64,000 nucleotides of DNA from an uncultured Rhodoferax sp. (GCF_946221635.1 NZ_CAMIHB010000017.1:12342-76341); one strand, 5' to 3'. Positions 16,608 to 26,843 are shown, counted from the first letter of the stretch. Numbers and translations: made by a program. Notes: generated by a model not told the origin, from the letters alone.

Positions 16608-17258
16608 ATGTCCAAACTTCGCGTAGAAAGTTTCACCATTTCGCTGGACGGCTTTGGTGCCGGTCCTGACCAGGACCTCGCCAACCCGCTGGGCGTGGGC
16701 GGTACCGCGCTGCATGGCTGGGCGATGTCCACGCGCACGTTTCAGACGAAGGTGTTTGGTAACAGTGATGGCGGCGCCACAGGCATTGACGATGACTTTG
16801 CCCAGCGCGGCTTCCGGAACATGGGCGCCTGGATTCTGGGGCGCAATATGTTCGGCCCGGTGCGCGGGCCGTGGCCGGACGAGAGCTGGCGCGGCTGGTG
16901 GGGGGAGAACCCGGTGTACCACGTGCCGGTGTTTGTGCTGACGCACCATGCGCGCCCGCCGCTGGTGATGGAGGGCGGAACCACCTTCCATTTCGTGACC
17001 GAAGGCCCCGAAGTCGCGCTGCAGCGCGCCCGTGAGGCCGCAGGGGGCAAGGATGTGCGGGTGGGCGGCGGCGTGAACACCATCCAGCAGTACTTGCGCC
17101 TGCGCCTGATCGATGAAATGCATATCGCCATCTCGCCGGTGCTGCTGGGCGCGGGGGAGCGCTTGTTCGAGGGCATCAACCTGCCGGCGCTGGGCTACGC
17201 ATGTACCCAGCACCAGAGTTCGCCTTTGGCCACGCATGTCGTTTTTACTCGGCTGTGA
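16608..17258 (+). CDS. Dihydrofolate-reductase-fold (RibD C-terminal) family protein
   Basis: 216 residues. Fold of dihydrofolate reductase / RibD C-terminal reductases (YyaP-like): N-terminal ESFTISLDGFGAG, then GAWILGRNMFGP, VPVFVLTHHARPP, VRVGGGVNTIQQYL and HIAISPVLLGAGERLFEG. Likely an NAD(P)H-dependent reductase of unknown substrate. ATG 16608 was chosen because AAGAGG lies 6 nt upstream and the product then begins right at the first beta strand. First of three accessory genes in the same direction (then PhnB-like and SRPBCC), a grouping often seen near stress or resistance loci. Confidence 0.85.
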   Translation: MSKLRVESFTISLDGFGAGPDQDLANPLGVGGTALHGWAMSTRTFQTKVFGNSDGGATGIDDDFAQRGFRNMGAWILGRNMFGPVRGPWPDESWRGWWGENPVYHVPVFVLTHHARPPLVMEGGTTFHFVTEGPEVALQRAREAAGGKDVRVGGGVNTIQQYLRLRLIDEMHIAISPVLLGAGERLFEGINLPALGYACTQHQSSPLATHVVFTRL

Positions 17259-17292
17259 TGGCCGTCGTTCTGTCTGTTGAAGGAGCACTCCC

Positions 17293-17772
17293 ATGACCCC
17301 CAAGAACACCATCTGCATCTGGTACGACGGCGCGGCGCTGGAAGCCGCGGAGTTTTATGCCAAAACCTTCCCCGACAGCGCGGTTCGAGCCGTCCACCAT
17401 GCGCCGGGTGACTACCCCATGGGCCAACAGGGCCAGGTGCTGACGGTGGAGTTCACCGTGATGGGCATCCCGTGCCTGGGGCTCAATGGCGGGCCGATGT
17501 TCAAGCACTCTGAGGCGTTTTCTTTCCAGGTGGCGACGGAGGATCAGGAGGAGACAGACCGTTTGTGGAACGCCATCGTGGACAACGGTGGCCAGGCCAG
17601 CCAATGCGGCTGGTGCAAGGACCAATGGGGCCTGTCGTGGCAGATCACGCCGCGTGCGTTGACGGACGCGATGGCCGCACCGGACCGTGCCGCGGCCAAG
17701 CGGGTGTTCGAAGCCATGATGGAGATGGGCAAGATCGACATCGCCAAGATTGAAGCCGCGCGGCGTGGATAA
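17293..17772 (+). CDS. PhnB-like VOC-superfamily protein
   Basis: 159 residues. Vicinal-oxygen-chelate fold of the PhnB / 3-demethylubiquinone methyltransferase-like group: IWYDGAALEAAEFYAKTFPDS at the N-terminus (paired beta-alpha-beta-beta unit), LNGGPMFKHSEAFSFQV in the middle, and CGWCKDQWGLSWQITPRAL, the group hallmark. No enzymatic activity is established for most members despite annotation as methyltransferase. It lies 34 bp after the reductase-like gene, with GGAGCA before the ATG. Probably co-transcribed with both neighbours. Confidence 0.85.
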   Translation: MTPKNTICIWYDGAALEAAEFYAKTFPDSAVRAVHHAPGDYPMGQQGQVLTVEFTVMGIPCLGLNGGPMFKHSEAFSFQVATEDQEETDRLWNAIVDNGGQASQCGWCKDQWGLSWQITPRALTDAMAAPDRAAAKRVFEAMMEMGKIDIAKIEAARRG

Positions 17773-17782
17773 GGAACATCGC

Positions 17783-18217
17783 GTGGAAACCGTGGAACAA
17801 CGCTCCGACATCCGCAGCCACTTCATCGCCGCTACCCCGGTGCAAGTCTTCGCAGCCATGCGCGACCCCGTGCGCGTGGCACGCTGGTGGGGGCCGGATG
17901 GATTCCGCAACACCATCCACACCTTCGATTTCCAGCCAGGCGGGCAGTGGCTGCTGACCATGCATGGTCCCGACGGCACGGACTACCCGAACGAAAGCCG
18001 CTTCACCCGCCTGGTACCCGACGCACTGTTTGAGATCGAGCATTTCAGCGGACACCACTTCGTTCTCACCATCAGCCTGCAGGCCTCAGGCCAGGGTACG
18101 CAGGTGCACTGGCAGCAAACCTTTGACACGGTGGAGCACTACGCACGCATTGCCCAGTTTGTGGCTGGTGCCAATGCGCAGAATTTGCAGCGTCTGGCGG
18201 CAGAGGTTCTGCGTTAG
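17783..18217 (+). CDS. SRPBCC (AHSA1-like) domain protein
   Basis: 144 residues from GTG 17783. START/AHSA1 lipid- or ligand-binding fold: FIAATPVQVFAAMRDPVRVARWWGP is the typical first helix-strand unit, then FDFQPGGQWLLTMHGPDG and a long C-terminal helix (QFVAGANAQNLQRLAAEVL). GTG 17783 is favoured because AAGGA sits 7-8 nt upstream and overlaps the stop of the PhnB-like gene; an upstream ATG in the same frame (17750) lies inside that gene. Role unknown. Confidence 0.82.
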   Translation: METVEQRSDIRSHFIAATPVQVFAAMRDPVRVARWWGPDGFRNTIHTFDFQPGGQWLLTMHGPDGTDYPNESRFTRLVPDALFEIEHFSGHHFVLTISLQASGQGTQVHWQQTFDTVEHYARIAQFVAGANAQNLQRLAAEVLR

Positions 18218-18229
18218 AAGCGCCTGATT

Positions 18230-18856
18230 TCACAGCGTTTTCCACCCCATCCATAGCGTCCACACCGCCGTCAGCACCAGCAGCCCGCCCAGCCAGTGGC
18301 TGAAGGCGGTCTGGCTGGCGGAGCTGCCTTTTAGCCACTCACGCAGCTGCACAGCCGCCAGCGCCACACTGCCATACACCGCAATCTGTGCCGCGGCGGT
18401 GATGGCGCCCAGGGCCACAGACTGCGCGGCGATGTGGCCCAGCTGGGGGCGTATGAACTGGGGGAACACCGCCAGCATGAAGATGTAGGCCTTGGGGTTC
18501 ATCAGGCAGGTAAGGGTGGCGCGCAGCAGGGTGCGGTGCCAGGGGCGCGAGGGCTGGTCTTGCACCTCCGACAGCGCCTGCGTATTGCGCAGCAGGCCCC
18601 AGCCCATCCACGCCACATACAGGCTGCCGGCGAGCAGCAGTGCGTTGAAGGCCAAGGGCACATGCTGCAGGAGCAGGCCCACGCCCAATGCGCCCATGGC
18701 GGTGTGCACCATGCCGCCCAGCACAATGCCCGCCACGGCCGCTGCGCCGGAGCGCTTGCCATCGACCAGTGTGCTGGCCAGCACAAAGGCCATGTCCATG
18801 CCGGGCAGCACCACGATGCCGAAGACCAAAACCGCGTAGAGCCAGAGGTGTTCCAT
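18230..18856 (-). CDS. LysE/RhtB-family amino-acid exporter
   Basis: 208 residues, six hydrophobic segments. Family hallmarks are the N-terminal VLPGMDMAFVLASTLVDGKRSGAA region (normally PGPD/N), a middle helix with YVAWMGWGLL, and LTCLMNPKAYIFMLAVFPQF, the conserved NPKA motif. Exports amino acids or homoserine-lactone-like compounds; the true substrate is unknown. ATG 18856 is preferred to 18862 because AAGGA directly abuts the latter but lies 6 nt before the former. Divergent from the WYL regulator (92 bp), which may control it. Confidence 0.88.
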   Translation of the reverse strand: MEHLWLYAVLVFGIVVLPGMDMAFVLASTLVDGKRSGAAAVAGIVLGGMVHTAMGALGVGLLLQHVPLAFNALLLAGSLYVAWMGWGLLRNTQALSEVQDQPSRPWHRTLLRATLTCLMNPKAYIFMLAVFPQFIRPQLGHIAAQSVALGAITAAAQIAVYGSVALAAVQLREWLKGSSASQTAFSHWLGGLLVLTAVWTLWMGWKTL

Positions 18857-18947
18857 ATCCATTCCTTTTTCAGTGTGTGAAGACGGAGTGGAGTGTGTGC
18901 AGTAATAGCTGCCACCGAATGTCAGCTTTTATGGCTACCATGCCAGC

Positions 18948-19916
18948 ATGCGTGCCAGCCGCCTCCTGACCATCCAGATGCTTCTACAAACCCGGGGGCG
19001 CATGAGCGCGCAGGCGCTGGCCGAGGTGTTGGAGGTATCGGTGCGCACGCTGTACCGCGATGTGGACCAGCTCACTGCCGCCGGCGTGCCCATTTATGCG
19101 GAGCAGGGGCGCAACGGCGGCTTTCAGCTGGTGGCGGGCTGGAAGACCACGCTGACCGGCTTTACCGCCTCCGAGTCGCAGGCCGTGTTCATGAGCGGGC
19201 TGGCCGGCCCGGCCGCCGAGTTGGGCCTGGGCCAGCAGGTGGTGGATGCCCAGCTCAAGCTCATGAGCGCGCTGCCCGCGCACCAGCGCGGCGATGCCCA
19301 GCGTGTGCAGAGCCGCTTCCACCTGGACCCGGCCGACTGGTACCGCGAGGCCGACCCCGTGCCCCATCTGGCCACGGTCGCCACCGCCGTCTGGCGAGAC
19401 CGGCAGTTGGCCCTGCGCTACGACAGTTGGAAGGCCGAAGTGCAGCGCACGGTGCACCCCTTAGGCCTGGTGCTGAAAGCCGGCGTCTGGTACCTGGTGG
19501 CCAGCAGCGACGCCAAGCCGCGTACCTACCGTATCTCCAATATCCTGAGCGCCGAGTTATTGGACAAGGCCAGTACGCGGCCCAAGCGCTTTGACCTGCC
19601 CGCGTACTGGACCGAATCCATCCAACGCTTTGAAGCCGAGCTGTACCAGGGCCACGCCGTGGTGCAGGCCACCGTCCAAGGGGTGAAGCAATTGCGTCAG
19701 CTCAGCAGCGCGGTGGCCAAGGCCGTCGCGGCGCAGATGCCCCACGCGCCAGTGGACGGCAAGGTGCGACTCAAGATTCCGATTGAAACGCTGGAGAACG
19801 CCAGTTACCAGCTGCTGCGCATGGCGCCGGATGTGGCGGTGGTCTCACCCGTGGCCCTGCGCCGGGCCATCGTCCAGCGTCTGCAGGCGATCCAGGCCTG
19901 CTACACCGAGGAATAA
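18948..19916 (+). CDS. DeoR-type HTH regulator with WYL domain (YafY-like)
   Basis: 322 residues. N-terminal helix-turn-helix (residues about 5-60: MLLQTRGRMSAQALAEVL, VSVRTLYRDVDQLTAAGVP), then a WYL ligand-sensing domain: LRYDSWKAEVQRTVHPLGLVL and GVWYLVASS carry the WYL-like core, with a C-terminal winged extension. Such proteins commonly regulate neighbouring genes or respond to nucleic-acid ligands. Divergently placed from the LysE exporter, a likely target. Ends 10 bp before a dispersed hairpin element. Confidence 0.86.
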   Translation: MRASRLLTIQMLLQTRGRMSAQALAEVLEVSVRTLYRDVDQLTAAGVPIYAEQGRNGGFQLVAGWKTTLTGFTASESQAVFMSGLAGPAAELGLGQQVVDAQLKLMSALPAHQRGDAQRVQSRFHLDPADWYREADPVPHLATVATAVWRDRQLALRYDSWKAEVQRTVHPLGLVLKAGVWYLVASSDAKPRTYRISNILSAELLDKASTRPKRFDLPAYWTESIQRFEAELYQGHAVVQATVQGVKQLRQLSSAVAKAVAAQMPHAPVDGKVRLKIPIETLENASYQLLRMAPDVAVVSPVALRRAIVQRLQAIQACYTEE

Positions 19917-19926
19917 TAGAAAAAAT

Positions 19927-19976
19927 GGCCTCTAGCCCCCGTCAATAGTGCGCAAGTAGCTATCAATACCGTAGCA
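19927..19976 (+). repeat. Dispersed hairpin element, copy 7 (intergenic, near-complete)
   Basis: GGCCTCTAGCCCCCGT, then TGCGCAAGTA and GCTA-N9-TAGC. It lies between the convergent WYL regulator and gloA. One of the best full-length copies. Confidence 0.85.
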
Positions 19977-19982
19977 AATATC

Positions 19983-20396
19983 TCAGCGCAACCCGACACC
20001 CTCAGCGGCCTCGGCCCGTTGGATCAGCTCGATCTTGTAGCCATCCGGGTCGGTCACGAAGGCAATCACCGTCGTGCCACCCTTGACCGGACCGGCTTCG
20101 CGTGTGACGTTGCCGCCGGCCGCCTTGATCTTCTCGCAGGCGGCGTAGGCATCGGGCACGCCCACCGCGATGTGGCCGTAGGCGGTGCCCAGCTCGTAGT
20201 TCTCCACGCCCCAGTTGTAGGTCAGCTCGATCTCGGCCTGGCCGGGGTTGCCACCCGCAAAGCCCAGGAAGGCCAGGCTGTACTTGTATTCCGGGTTTTC
20301 GGAGGTGCGCAGCAGTTGCATGCCCAGCACGCCGGTGTAGAAATCGATGGAGCGCTGGAGGTTGCCAACGCGCAGCATGGTGTGGAGGAATCGCAC
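19983..20396 (-). CDS. gloA: Lactoylglutathione lyase (glyoxalase I)
   Basis: 137 residues. Converts the methylglyoxal-glutathione hemithioacetal to S-lactoylglutathione. The four metal ligands are present: H5, E57, H75 and E123, at the spacing of the Ni-dependent E. coli enzyme (H5, E56, H74, E122). MLRVGNLQRSIDFYTGVLGM and FVTDPDGYKIELI are classic GlxI segments. Short, single-domain, cytosolic. Monocistronic by position: converges with the regulator gene to the left, and 70 bp separate it from fabF upstream. Confidence 0.96.
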   Translation of the reverse strand: MRFLHTMLRVGNLQRSIDFYTGVLGMQLLRTSENPEYKYSLAFLGFAGGNPGQAEIELTYNWGVENYELGTAYGHIAVGVPDAYAACEKIKAAGGNVTREAGPVKGGTTVIAFVTDPDGYKIELIQRAEAAEGVGLR

Positions 20397-20466
20397 GGGA
20401 GTGTCTTTCGGGAAAAGAAGGGCGAAGCATAGCGCGCCCGCCTTTTCCGTAGCACTGCCTCAGGTA

Positions 20467-21723
20467 TCAGACACGCTGGAACACCAGTGTGCCGTTGGTG
20501 CCGCCAAAGCCGAAGTTGTTTTTGACGGCCACGTCGATCCGCAGGTCCCGCGCGGTATGGGCGCAGTAGTCCAGATCGCATTCCTCGTCCGGGTGGTGCA
20601 GGTTGATGGTGGGCGGAACCACCTGGTGGTGCAGCGCCAGCACGGTGAATACCGATTCCATACCGCCTGCGCCCCCCAACAGGTGGCCGGTCATGGACTT
20701 GGTGGAACTGACGACAAAGCGGTGCGCGTGCTCGCCAAACACCTGCTTGATGGCCCGGGTTTCGTTGAGGTCGCCCGGCGGCGTGGAGGTGCCGTGGGCG
20801 TTGAGGTATTGCACCTCCGTGGGGTTGAGCCTGGCGTCGCGCAGCGCGGCGCGCATGGAGCGGCTGGGGCCGGCCACACTGGGCAGGGTGATGTGGTGCG
20901 CGTCGCTGGACATGCCAAAGCCCGTCAGCTCCGCGTAGATGCGGGCGCCGCGGCGCTTGGCGTATTCATACTCTTCCAGCACCAGCACGCCCGCACCTTC
21001 GCCGAGCACAAAGCCATCGCGGTCGCGGTCCCAGGGGCGGGAGGCGGCAGTGGGATCGTCGTTCCGGGTGGACAGGGCCTTGGCGGAGGCGAAGCCGCCC
21101 ACGCCCAGGGGCGTGATCTGTCCCTCGGTGCTGCCGGCGACCATGGCGTCGGCGTCGCCAAACGCGATCAGGCGTGCCGCTTCGCCAATGCAGTGCAAGC
21201 CGGTGGTACAGGCCGTGGCAATGGCCAGGTTGGGACCGGTGAAGCCATAGCGGATGGACACATGGCCCGAGACGATGTTGATGATGGACGCCGGCACGAA
21301 GAAGGGCGAGATGCGCCGTGCGCCGCGCTCCAGGTACTCCTGGTGGGTTTCTTCAATGACGGGCAGGCCACCGATGCCGGAGCCGATCAGGGTGCCTATG
21401 CGTTCGGCGTCTTCTTCCCGCAGGGCGTCACCCGTGCGCAGTCCGGCGTCTTCCACGGCCTGGACGGCTGCGGCCAGGCCGAAGTGGATGAAGCGGTCCA
21501 TGTGGCGCGCTTCCTTGGCCGAGAGGTAGGGCTCCGTGTTGAAGTTTTTTACCTCGCCGGCAAAGCGGGTGCTCATGGCAGACGCGTCAAAGCGCGTGAT
21601 GGGCGCAATGCCGGAGCGGCCCGCGGTCAAATTCGCCCAGGCCTCGGCCACGGTATTGCCCACCGGGCTGACCACGCCCAGACCGGTCACGACGACGCGT
21701 CGACGTTCCACGAGGCGGCTCAT
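20467..21723 (-). CDS. Beta-ketoacyl-ACP synthase II-like (FabF family)
   Basis: 418 residues. Condensing enzyme with the Cys-His-His triad C172 (TACTTG), H310 (NAHGTST) and H347 (MTGHLLGGAG). Sequence is FabF-like throughout (VVVTGLGVVSPVGN, DRDRDGFVLGEGAGVL, NNFGFGGTNGTLVF). It is not in a fab cluster and has no acyl carrier protein next to it; instead its ATG overlaps the stop of a PaaI-type thioesterase by 4 bp. A second, specialised KAS rather than the housekeeping FabF is likely (inference). The shared transcript starts next to the MarR operator region. Confidence 0.92.
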   Translation of the reverse strand: MSRLVERRRVVVTGLGVVSPVGNTVAEAWANLTAGRSGIAPITRFDASAMSTRFAGEVKNFNTEPYLSAKEARHMDRFIHFGLAAAVQAVEDAGLRTGDALREEDAERIGTLIGSGIGGLPVIEETHQEYLERGARRISPFFVPASIINIVSGHVSIRYGFTGPNLAIATACTTGLHCIGEAARLIAFGDADAMVAGSTEGQITPLGVGGFASAKALSTRNDDPTAASRPWDRDRDGFVLGEGAGVLVLEEYEYAKRRGARIYAELTGFGMSSDAHHITLPSVAGPSRSMRAALRDARLNPTEVQYLNAHGTSTPPGDLNETRAIKQVFGEHAHRFVVSSTKSMTGHLLGGAGGMESVFTVLALHHQVVPPTINLHHPDEECDLDYCAHTARDLRIDVAVKNNFGFGGTNGTLVFQRV

Positions 21724-22307
21724 CGGGCACCGCCGTTCTTGTCGGTGTTGGTGGGCAGCTTGAGGTCAAACACCAGGCAGGTGGTGGTGGCGTGGGCGTA
21801 GAGCGTGCCGTCGGGGCCGACGATGCGGGCCTCGGCGGTGGCCAGCTGGCGGCCGCAATGGATCACGCGGCCTTCGGCGCGCACGCGTGGAGTCTTGGTG
21901 GGGTGGATGGCCTTGACCAGATTCACCCCCAGCTCGGCCGTGGTGTAGCCGCGGCCTGCGGGCATCAGCGTGTGGATCGCACAGCCCAGAGCCGAGTCCA
22001 GCAGGGTGGCGTACCAGCCGCCGTGGATGCCTCCCATGGGGTTGAGGTGGGTCGGGCCGGGGCTGCCCTGGAACACGGCGCGGCCTTCGCCCACTTCGAT
22101 GATGAGGAAGTCCAGCGTCTTGGCGATGGCCGCAAAGGGCAACTCGCCGCGCAGCATCGCCTGCAGCAGCTCCATGCCGCTCAGGTGGGCCACCTGTTCG
22201 GGGCGGGCCACACCGGGGCCGGGGCCTGCGTGGAGGCGTTCCAGCACAGCGGCTTCTTCAGCCAGCCAGGTTTCAAGAGAGGAGGGTGTGGTGTTTGCGG
22301 TGTTCAT
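21720..22307 (-). CDS. PaaI-family hot-dog thioesterase
   Basis: 195 residues from ATG 22307. Hot-dog fold acyl-CoA thioesterase: HLNPMGGIHGGWYATLLDSA is the PaaI/HGG signature, with GYTTAELGVNLVKAI and AEGRVIHCGRQLATAEARI following. It has an N-terminal extension of about 80 residues before the core. An upstream ATG at 22355 would place the coding start inside the palindromic operator, so 22307 is preferred. Coupled to the downstream FabF-like gene; together they may load and release acyl chains. Divergent from marR, the probable regulator. Confidence 0.86.
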   Translation of the reverse strand: MNTANTTPSSLETWLAEEAAVLERLHAGPGPGVARPEQVAHLSGMELLQAMLRGELPFAAIAKTLDFLIIEVGEGRAVFQGSPGPTHLNPMGGIHGGWYATLLDSALGCAIHTLMPAGRGYTTAELGVNLVKAIHPTKTPRVRAEGRVIHCGRQLATAEARIVGPDGTLYAHATTTCLVFDLKLPTNTDKNGGAR

Positions 22308-22343
22308 GCTTGTTTCACCAATAGGGTTATCGGACGAATATTG

Positions 22344-22369
22344 TTGCATATGCAATTGATGTAGCTACA
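22344..22369. promoter_or_regulatory. Twin palindromes between thioesterase and marR (candidate MarR operators)
   Basis: TTGCATATGCAA (22344-22355) and TGTAGCTACA (22360-22369) are both perfect dyads, 5 bp apart, in the divergent promoter region. MarR-family proteins typically bind such AT-rich palindromes near their own gene. Confidence 0.5.
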
Positions 22370-22378
22370 ATAATTTGT

Positions 22379-22861
22379 ATGAAAACCTTGGTCAAGCCGG
22401 CCGCTCCGGCAGACATCCTCAAACCGCAGGGCTGCACCAACCTCAAATTGCGTCAGCTCACGCGCCGTGTCACGCAGTACTACGACGTCGAAGTGGGGAA
22501 GACGGGGCTCAAGATCACCCAGTACTCCCTGTTGTCGCATGTGGTGAAGCTGGGGCCTTTGCGCGCGGTGGATCTGGCGGCGCGCATGCGCGTGAGCACC
22601 TCCACCCTGTCGCGCAATCTGCAGCCACTGATCGCCAAAGGCTGGCTCGAAGTGAACGCGGGGGAGGACGCGCGCAGCCGCCTCATCAGCGCCACCGACG
22701 CAGGCCATTCCAAGCGCACCGAGGCGCAGCGCAAGTGGCGTATCGCACAAGAAGGCATCAACGCCACGCTGGGCATCGAGCGCGTGCTGGCGCTGCATGC
22801 CCTGATTGACGAATCCCTGGAACTACTTTCTCCGTTGGAAGCCGAAGATGATGAATCCTGA
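22379..22861 (+). CDS. MarR-family transcriptional regulator
   Basis: 160 residues. Winged-helix: LKITQYSLLSHVVKLGPLRAVDLAARM then STSTLSRNLQPLIAKGWLEVNAGEDARSRLISATDAG, the MarR recognition helix and wing with the conserved DxR. Short, dimer-forming. It starts 9 bp after a perfect palindrome and divergently from the thioesterase/FabF pair; its 3' end overlaps the MFS gene by 14 bp, so it is co-transcribed with the transporter and probably represses both transcripts until a small (aromatic or acyl) ligand binds. Confidence 0.9.
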   Translation: MKTLVKPAAPADILKPQGCTNLKLRQLTRRVTQYYDVEVGKTGLKITQYSLLSHVVKLGPLRAVDLAARMRVSTSTLSRNLQPLIAKGWLEVNAGEDARSRLISATDAGHSKRTEAQRKWRIAQEGINATLGIERVLALHALIDESLELLSPLEAEDDES

Positions 22862-24158
22862 AACCCCAACCACCCTCCTGCCCGACGATGTGCCGCCGGG
22901 CCGCCCCAAGGCACATCAGCCCCCTGCGGGGGCAGCGACCCGCGCAGCGGTGGAGCGTGGGGGCAGTAGGTTTGCCGTCTGGGTGGTCTTGCTGGCTGCG
23001 GCCGGCACCTTTGCCCTGACCATGGGGGTGCGCCAGACCATGGGCCTGTTCCTCAGCTCACTGAACACCGCCACGGGCCTGGGCGTGGGCAGCATCAGCC
23101 TGGCCTTTGCGTTTGGTCAACTCTGGTGGGGGTTGACGCAGCCCTTTGCCGGAGCCTTTGCCGACCGTGTGGGTGCCGGGCGCGTATTGCTGCTGGGCGT
23201 CATGCTGGTGGCCCTGGGTACCTTCATCACCCCCTTCATGACGACGACAGTCGGACTGATCTTTGCCATCGGTGTGCTTGCTGCGGGGGGCGCCGGCATG
23301 GCGGGCCCGGCCGTGCTGATGGCGGCCACGGCACGCCTGCTACCGGCCAACAAGCGCGGCATGGCCACGGGCATCGTCAACGCGGGTGGCTCCTTCGGCC
23401 AGTTCGTCATGGCGCCCATTGCGGGCGCTCTCATGGTCAGCGTGGGCTGGGGCAACGCCATGCAGGTGATGGCCGGCCTCGTGTTGCTCGCGCTGCCGGC
23501 GGCCTTCTTTTTGCAGGGCAACAACGTGCAGGCGGCGGCGTCCGGTGCCAAGACCATGGGCACGGGTGAGGCGGTGCGCCTGGCGTTGCGTACGCCCAGC
23601 TTCCTGCTGCTCGCAGCCGGCTTCTTTGTCTGTGGCTTCCATGTGGCGTTTCTGGCCACGCACCTGCCCGGCGTGGTTGCGTCTTGCGGCCTGCCCACGC
23701 AGTGGGGCGCCTGGGCGCTGGGCATCCTGGGGCTGTTCAACATCGTGGGCAGCATTGCCATGGGCTGGGCCGTGGGCCGCTGGCGCATGAAGTCGCTGCT
23801 GTCCTTGGTCTACAGCGTGCGTGCAATTGCTGTGCTGGTCTTCCTGCTGGCGCCCAAGACGGGCCCCGTGGTGCTGGTGTTTGCGGCGGTTATGGGCGTG
23901 AGTTTCCTGTCGACCGTACCGCCCACGGCGGGCCTGGTGGCCAAGTTCTTTGGCACGGCCCATATGGCGACCCTGTTTGGGCTGGTGATGCTGACGCACC
24001 AGGTGGGTGGCTTCCTCGGTGCCTTCCTGGGCGGCAAGATTTTTGATGCCACCGGCAGCTACAACTGGGTCTGGTACATCGACATCGTGCTGGCCGTGGG
24101 GGCTGCGCTGATTCACCTGCCCATCAAGGAAGCCAAGCTCGTGCCTCAGCCCGCGTAA
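22848..24158 (+). CDS. MFS transporter
   Basis: 436 residues, twelve predicted membrane segments. Major facilitator fold with GQLWWGLTQPFAGAFADRVGAGRVLL (the loop 2-3 motif with its D-R-G pattern) and a second-half equivalent. Related to oxalate/formate or monocarboxylate-type MFS proteins (inference from GVRQTMGLFLSSL and HMATLFGLVMLTHQVGGFLG). ATG 22848 or 22851 can be used; both overlap the marR stop. The cytosolic N-terminus of about 45 residues (GRPKAHQPPAGAATRAAVER) is encoded by a GC-rich repeat rather than by conserved transporter sequence. Confidence 0.88.
   Translation: MMNPETPTTLLPDDVPPGRPKAHQPPAGAATRAAVERGGSRFAVWVVLLAAAGTFALTMGVRQTMGLFLSSLNTATGLGVGSISLAFAFGQLWWGLTQPFAGAFADRVGAGRVLLLGVMLVALGTFITPFMTTTVGLIFAIGVLAAGGAGMAGPAVLMAATARLLPANKRGMATGIVNAGGSFGQFVMAPIAGALMVSVGWGNAMQVMAGLVLLALPAAFFLQGNNVQAAASGAKTMGTGEAVRLALRTPSFLLLAAGFFVCGFHVAFLATHLPGVVASCGLPTQWGAWALGILGLFNIVGSIAMGWAVGRWRMKSLLSLVYSVRAIAVLVFLLAPKTGPVVLVFAAVMGVSFLSTVPPTAGLVAKFFGTAHMATLFGLVMLTHQVGGFLGAFLGGKIFDATGSYNWVWYIDIVLAVGAALIHLPIKEAKLVPQPA
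22899..22974 (+). repeat. GC-rich repeat element inside the 5' end of the MFS gene
   Basis: About 76 bp built around the hairpin GCCCCCTGCGGGGGC with flanking CCGCCCCAAGG and GAGCGTGGGGGC. I recall similar sequences scattered in Comamonadaceae genomes; only this copy was found here. It encodes a Pro/Ala/Arg-rich N-terminal extension. Confidence 0.5.
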
Positions 24159-24169
24159 ACTCCGGCCGC

Positions 24170-24550
24170 ATGAGCACCTTCACCAAAGTCATTCTGTTCA
24201 CCGATACCGACGGCTTCGCCAAATTCCGTGAGGAAAGCATTCCCCTGGACGGTGGTACGCCGCAGTCCATGCTGTCGGAAGTGTTTGCATCCGGTGGCTA
24301 CCAGCTGCGCACCAGCCCGGTGGGCTTTCGCAGCCAGTACCACTGTTCGGGTCACACCCAGTGGTGCTTCATCCTGCAGGGCCAGATGGAAATCGGCGTG
24401 CACGGCGAGTCCCGCATCTTCAAGGCCGGCGAGCACTTCTACTCGGCCGACCTGCTCCCCGAAGGCGCCACCTTCGACCCCGCCATCCACGGCCACTGGA
24501 GCCAGCAGGTCGGTGACCAGCCGCTGGTGACCCTGTTCGTGCGCGGCTAA
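24170..24550 (+). CDS. Cupin-fold small protein
   Basis: 126 residues. Single cupin barrel: FRSQYHCSGHTQWCFILQGQMEIG supplies the first cupin motif (His residues and Glu), FKAGEHFYSADLLPEG the second. Probably binds a metal (Fe, Mn or Zn); no activity can be assigned. It follows the MFS gene by 11 bp in the same direction, so it may belong to the MarR-controlled transcript. It ends 6 bp before the stop of the convergent NAD(P)-binding gene. Confidence 0.8.
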   Translation: MSTFTKVILFTDTDGFAKFREESIPLDGGTPQSMLSEVFASGGYQLRTSPVGFRSQYHCSGHTQWCFILQGQMEIGVHGESRIFKAGEHFYSADLLPEGATFDPAIHGHWSQQVGDQPLVTLFVRG

Positions 24551-24891
24551 TTTCGCTTAGTGCCTGCTGGCTGCACCCTGCAGCTGGCCGGAAAGAATGC
24601 GTCGCACGCCGGGTTGCCCGGCCTTCACCGCCTGGATCAGGCCCGCGGCGACATCCGTCACTGGGATGGAGCGATAGTTGGCGGGGATCAGCGGCCCCAG
24701 CCAGCGCGAGATGTTGAGCGCCCAGATTTCGCCGTGGCGGACGGGCTGGTCCAGGGATGCGCGGTTGCCCGCCAGCATGGACGGCTGGGCGATGGACACG
24801 CTGGCATAGCCGATGGATGCCACCGCAGCCTCCATCTCACCCTTGGTCCGGTTGTAGAAAATGCTGGACTTGGGGTCGGCGCCCATGGCGC

Positions 24892-24941
24892 TGACTACTC
24901 CTAATTTCGTAGCACCTCGCGCACATTCCACGCGGGCTAAC
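24892..24941 (-). repeat. Dispersed hairpin element, copy 8 (inside SDR-like gene)
   Basis: On the minus strand: AGCCCGCGTGGAATGTGCG and CGAGGTGCTA, then N9-GAGT (degenerate right arm). Read in frame as LARVECARGATKLGV, the same frame as copies 5 and 13. Confidence 0.7.
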
Positions 24942-25139
24942 GCCACAACAGCCTCATAGTCCACGGCGCGGAAGGCCTCTTGGCTGCCCGCCACCTTGAT
25001 GGTGGTGCCCAGACAAATAAAAACATCGTCGGCCCGTGGCAGCTCGGGGAGCGCCGCGAAATCGACGATGTGCTGGGTCAGCTTGGGGTGGGTGAGGGGC
25101 AGCGTACGCCGCCCCACACTGTGCACCGCGCTGTAGTGC

Positions 25140-26843
<1,704 letters not shown>

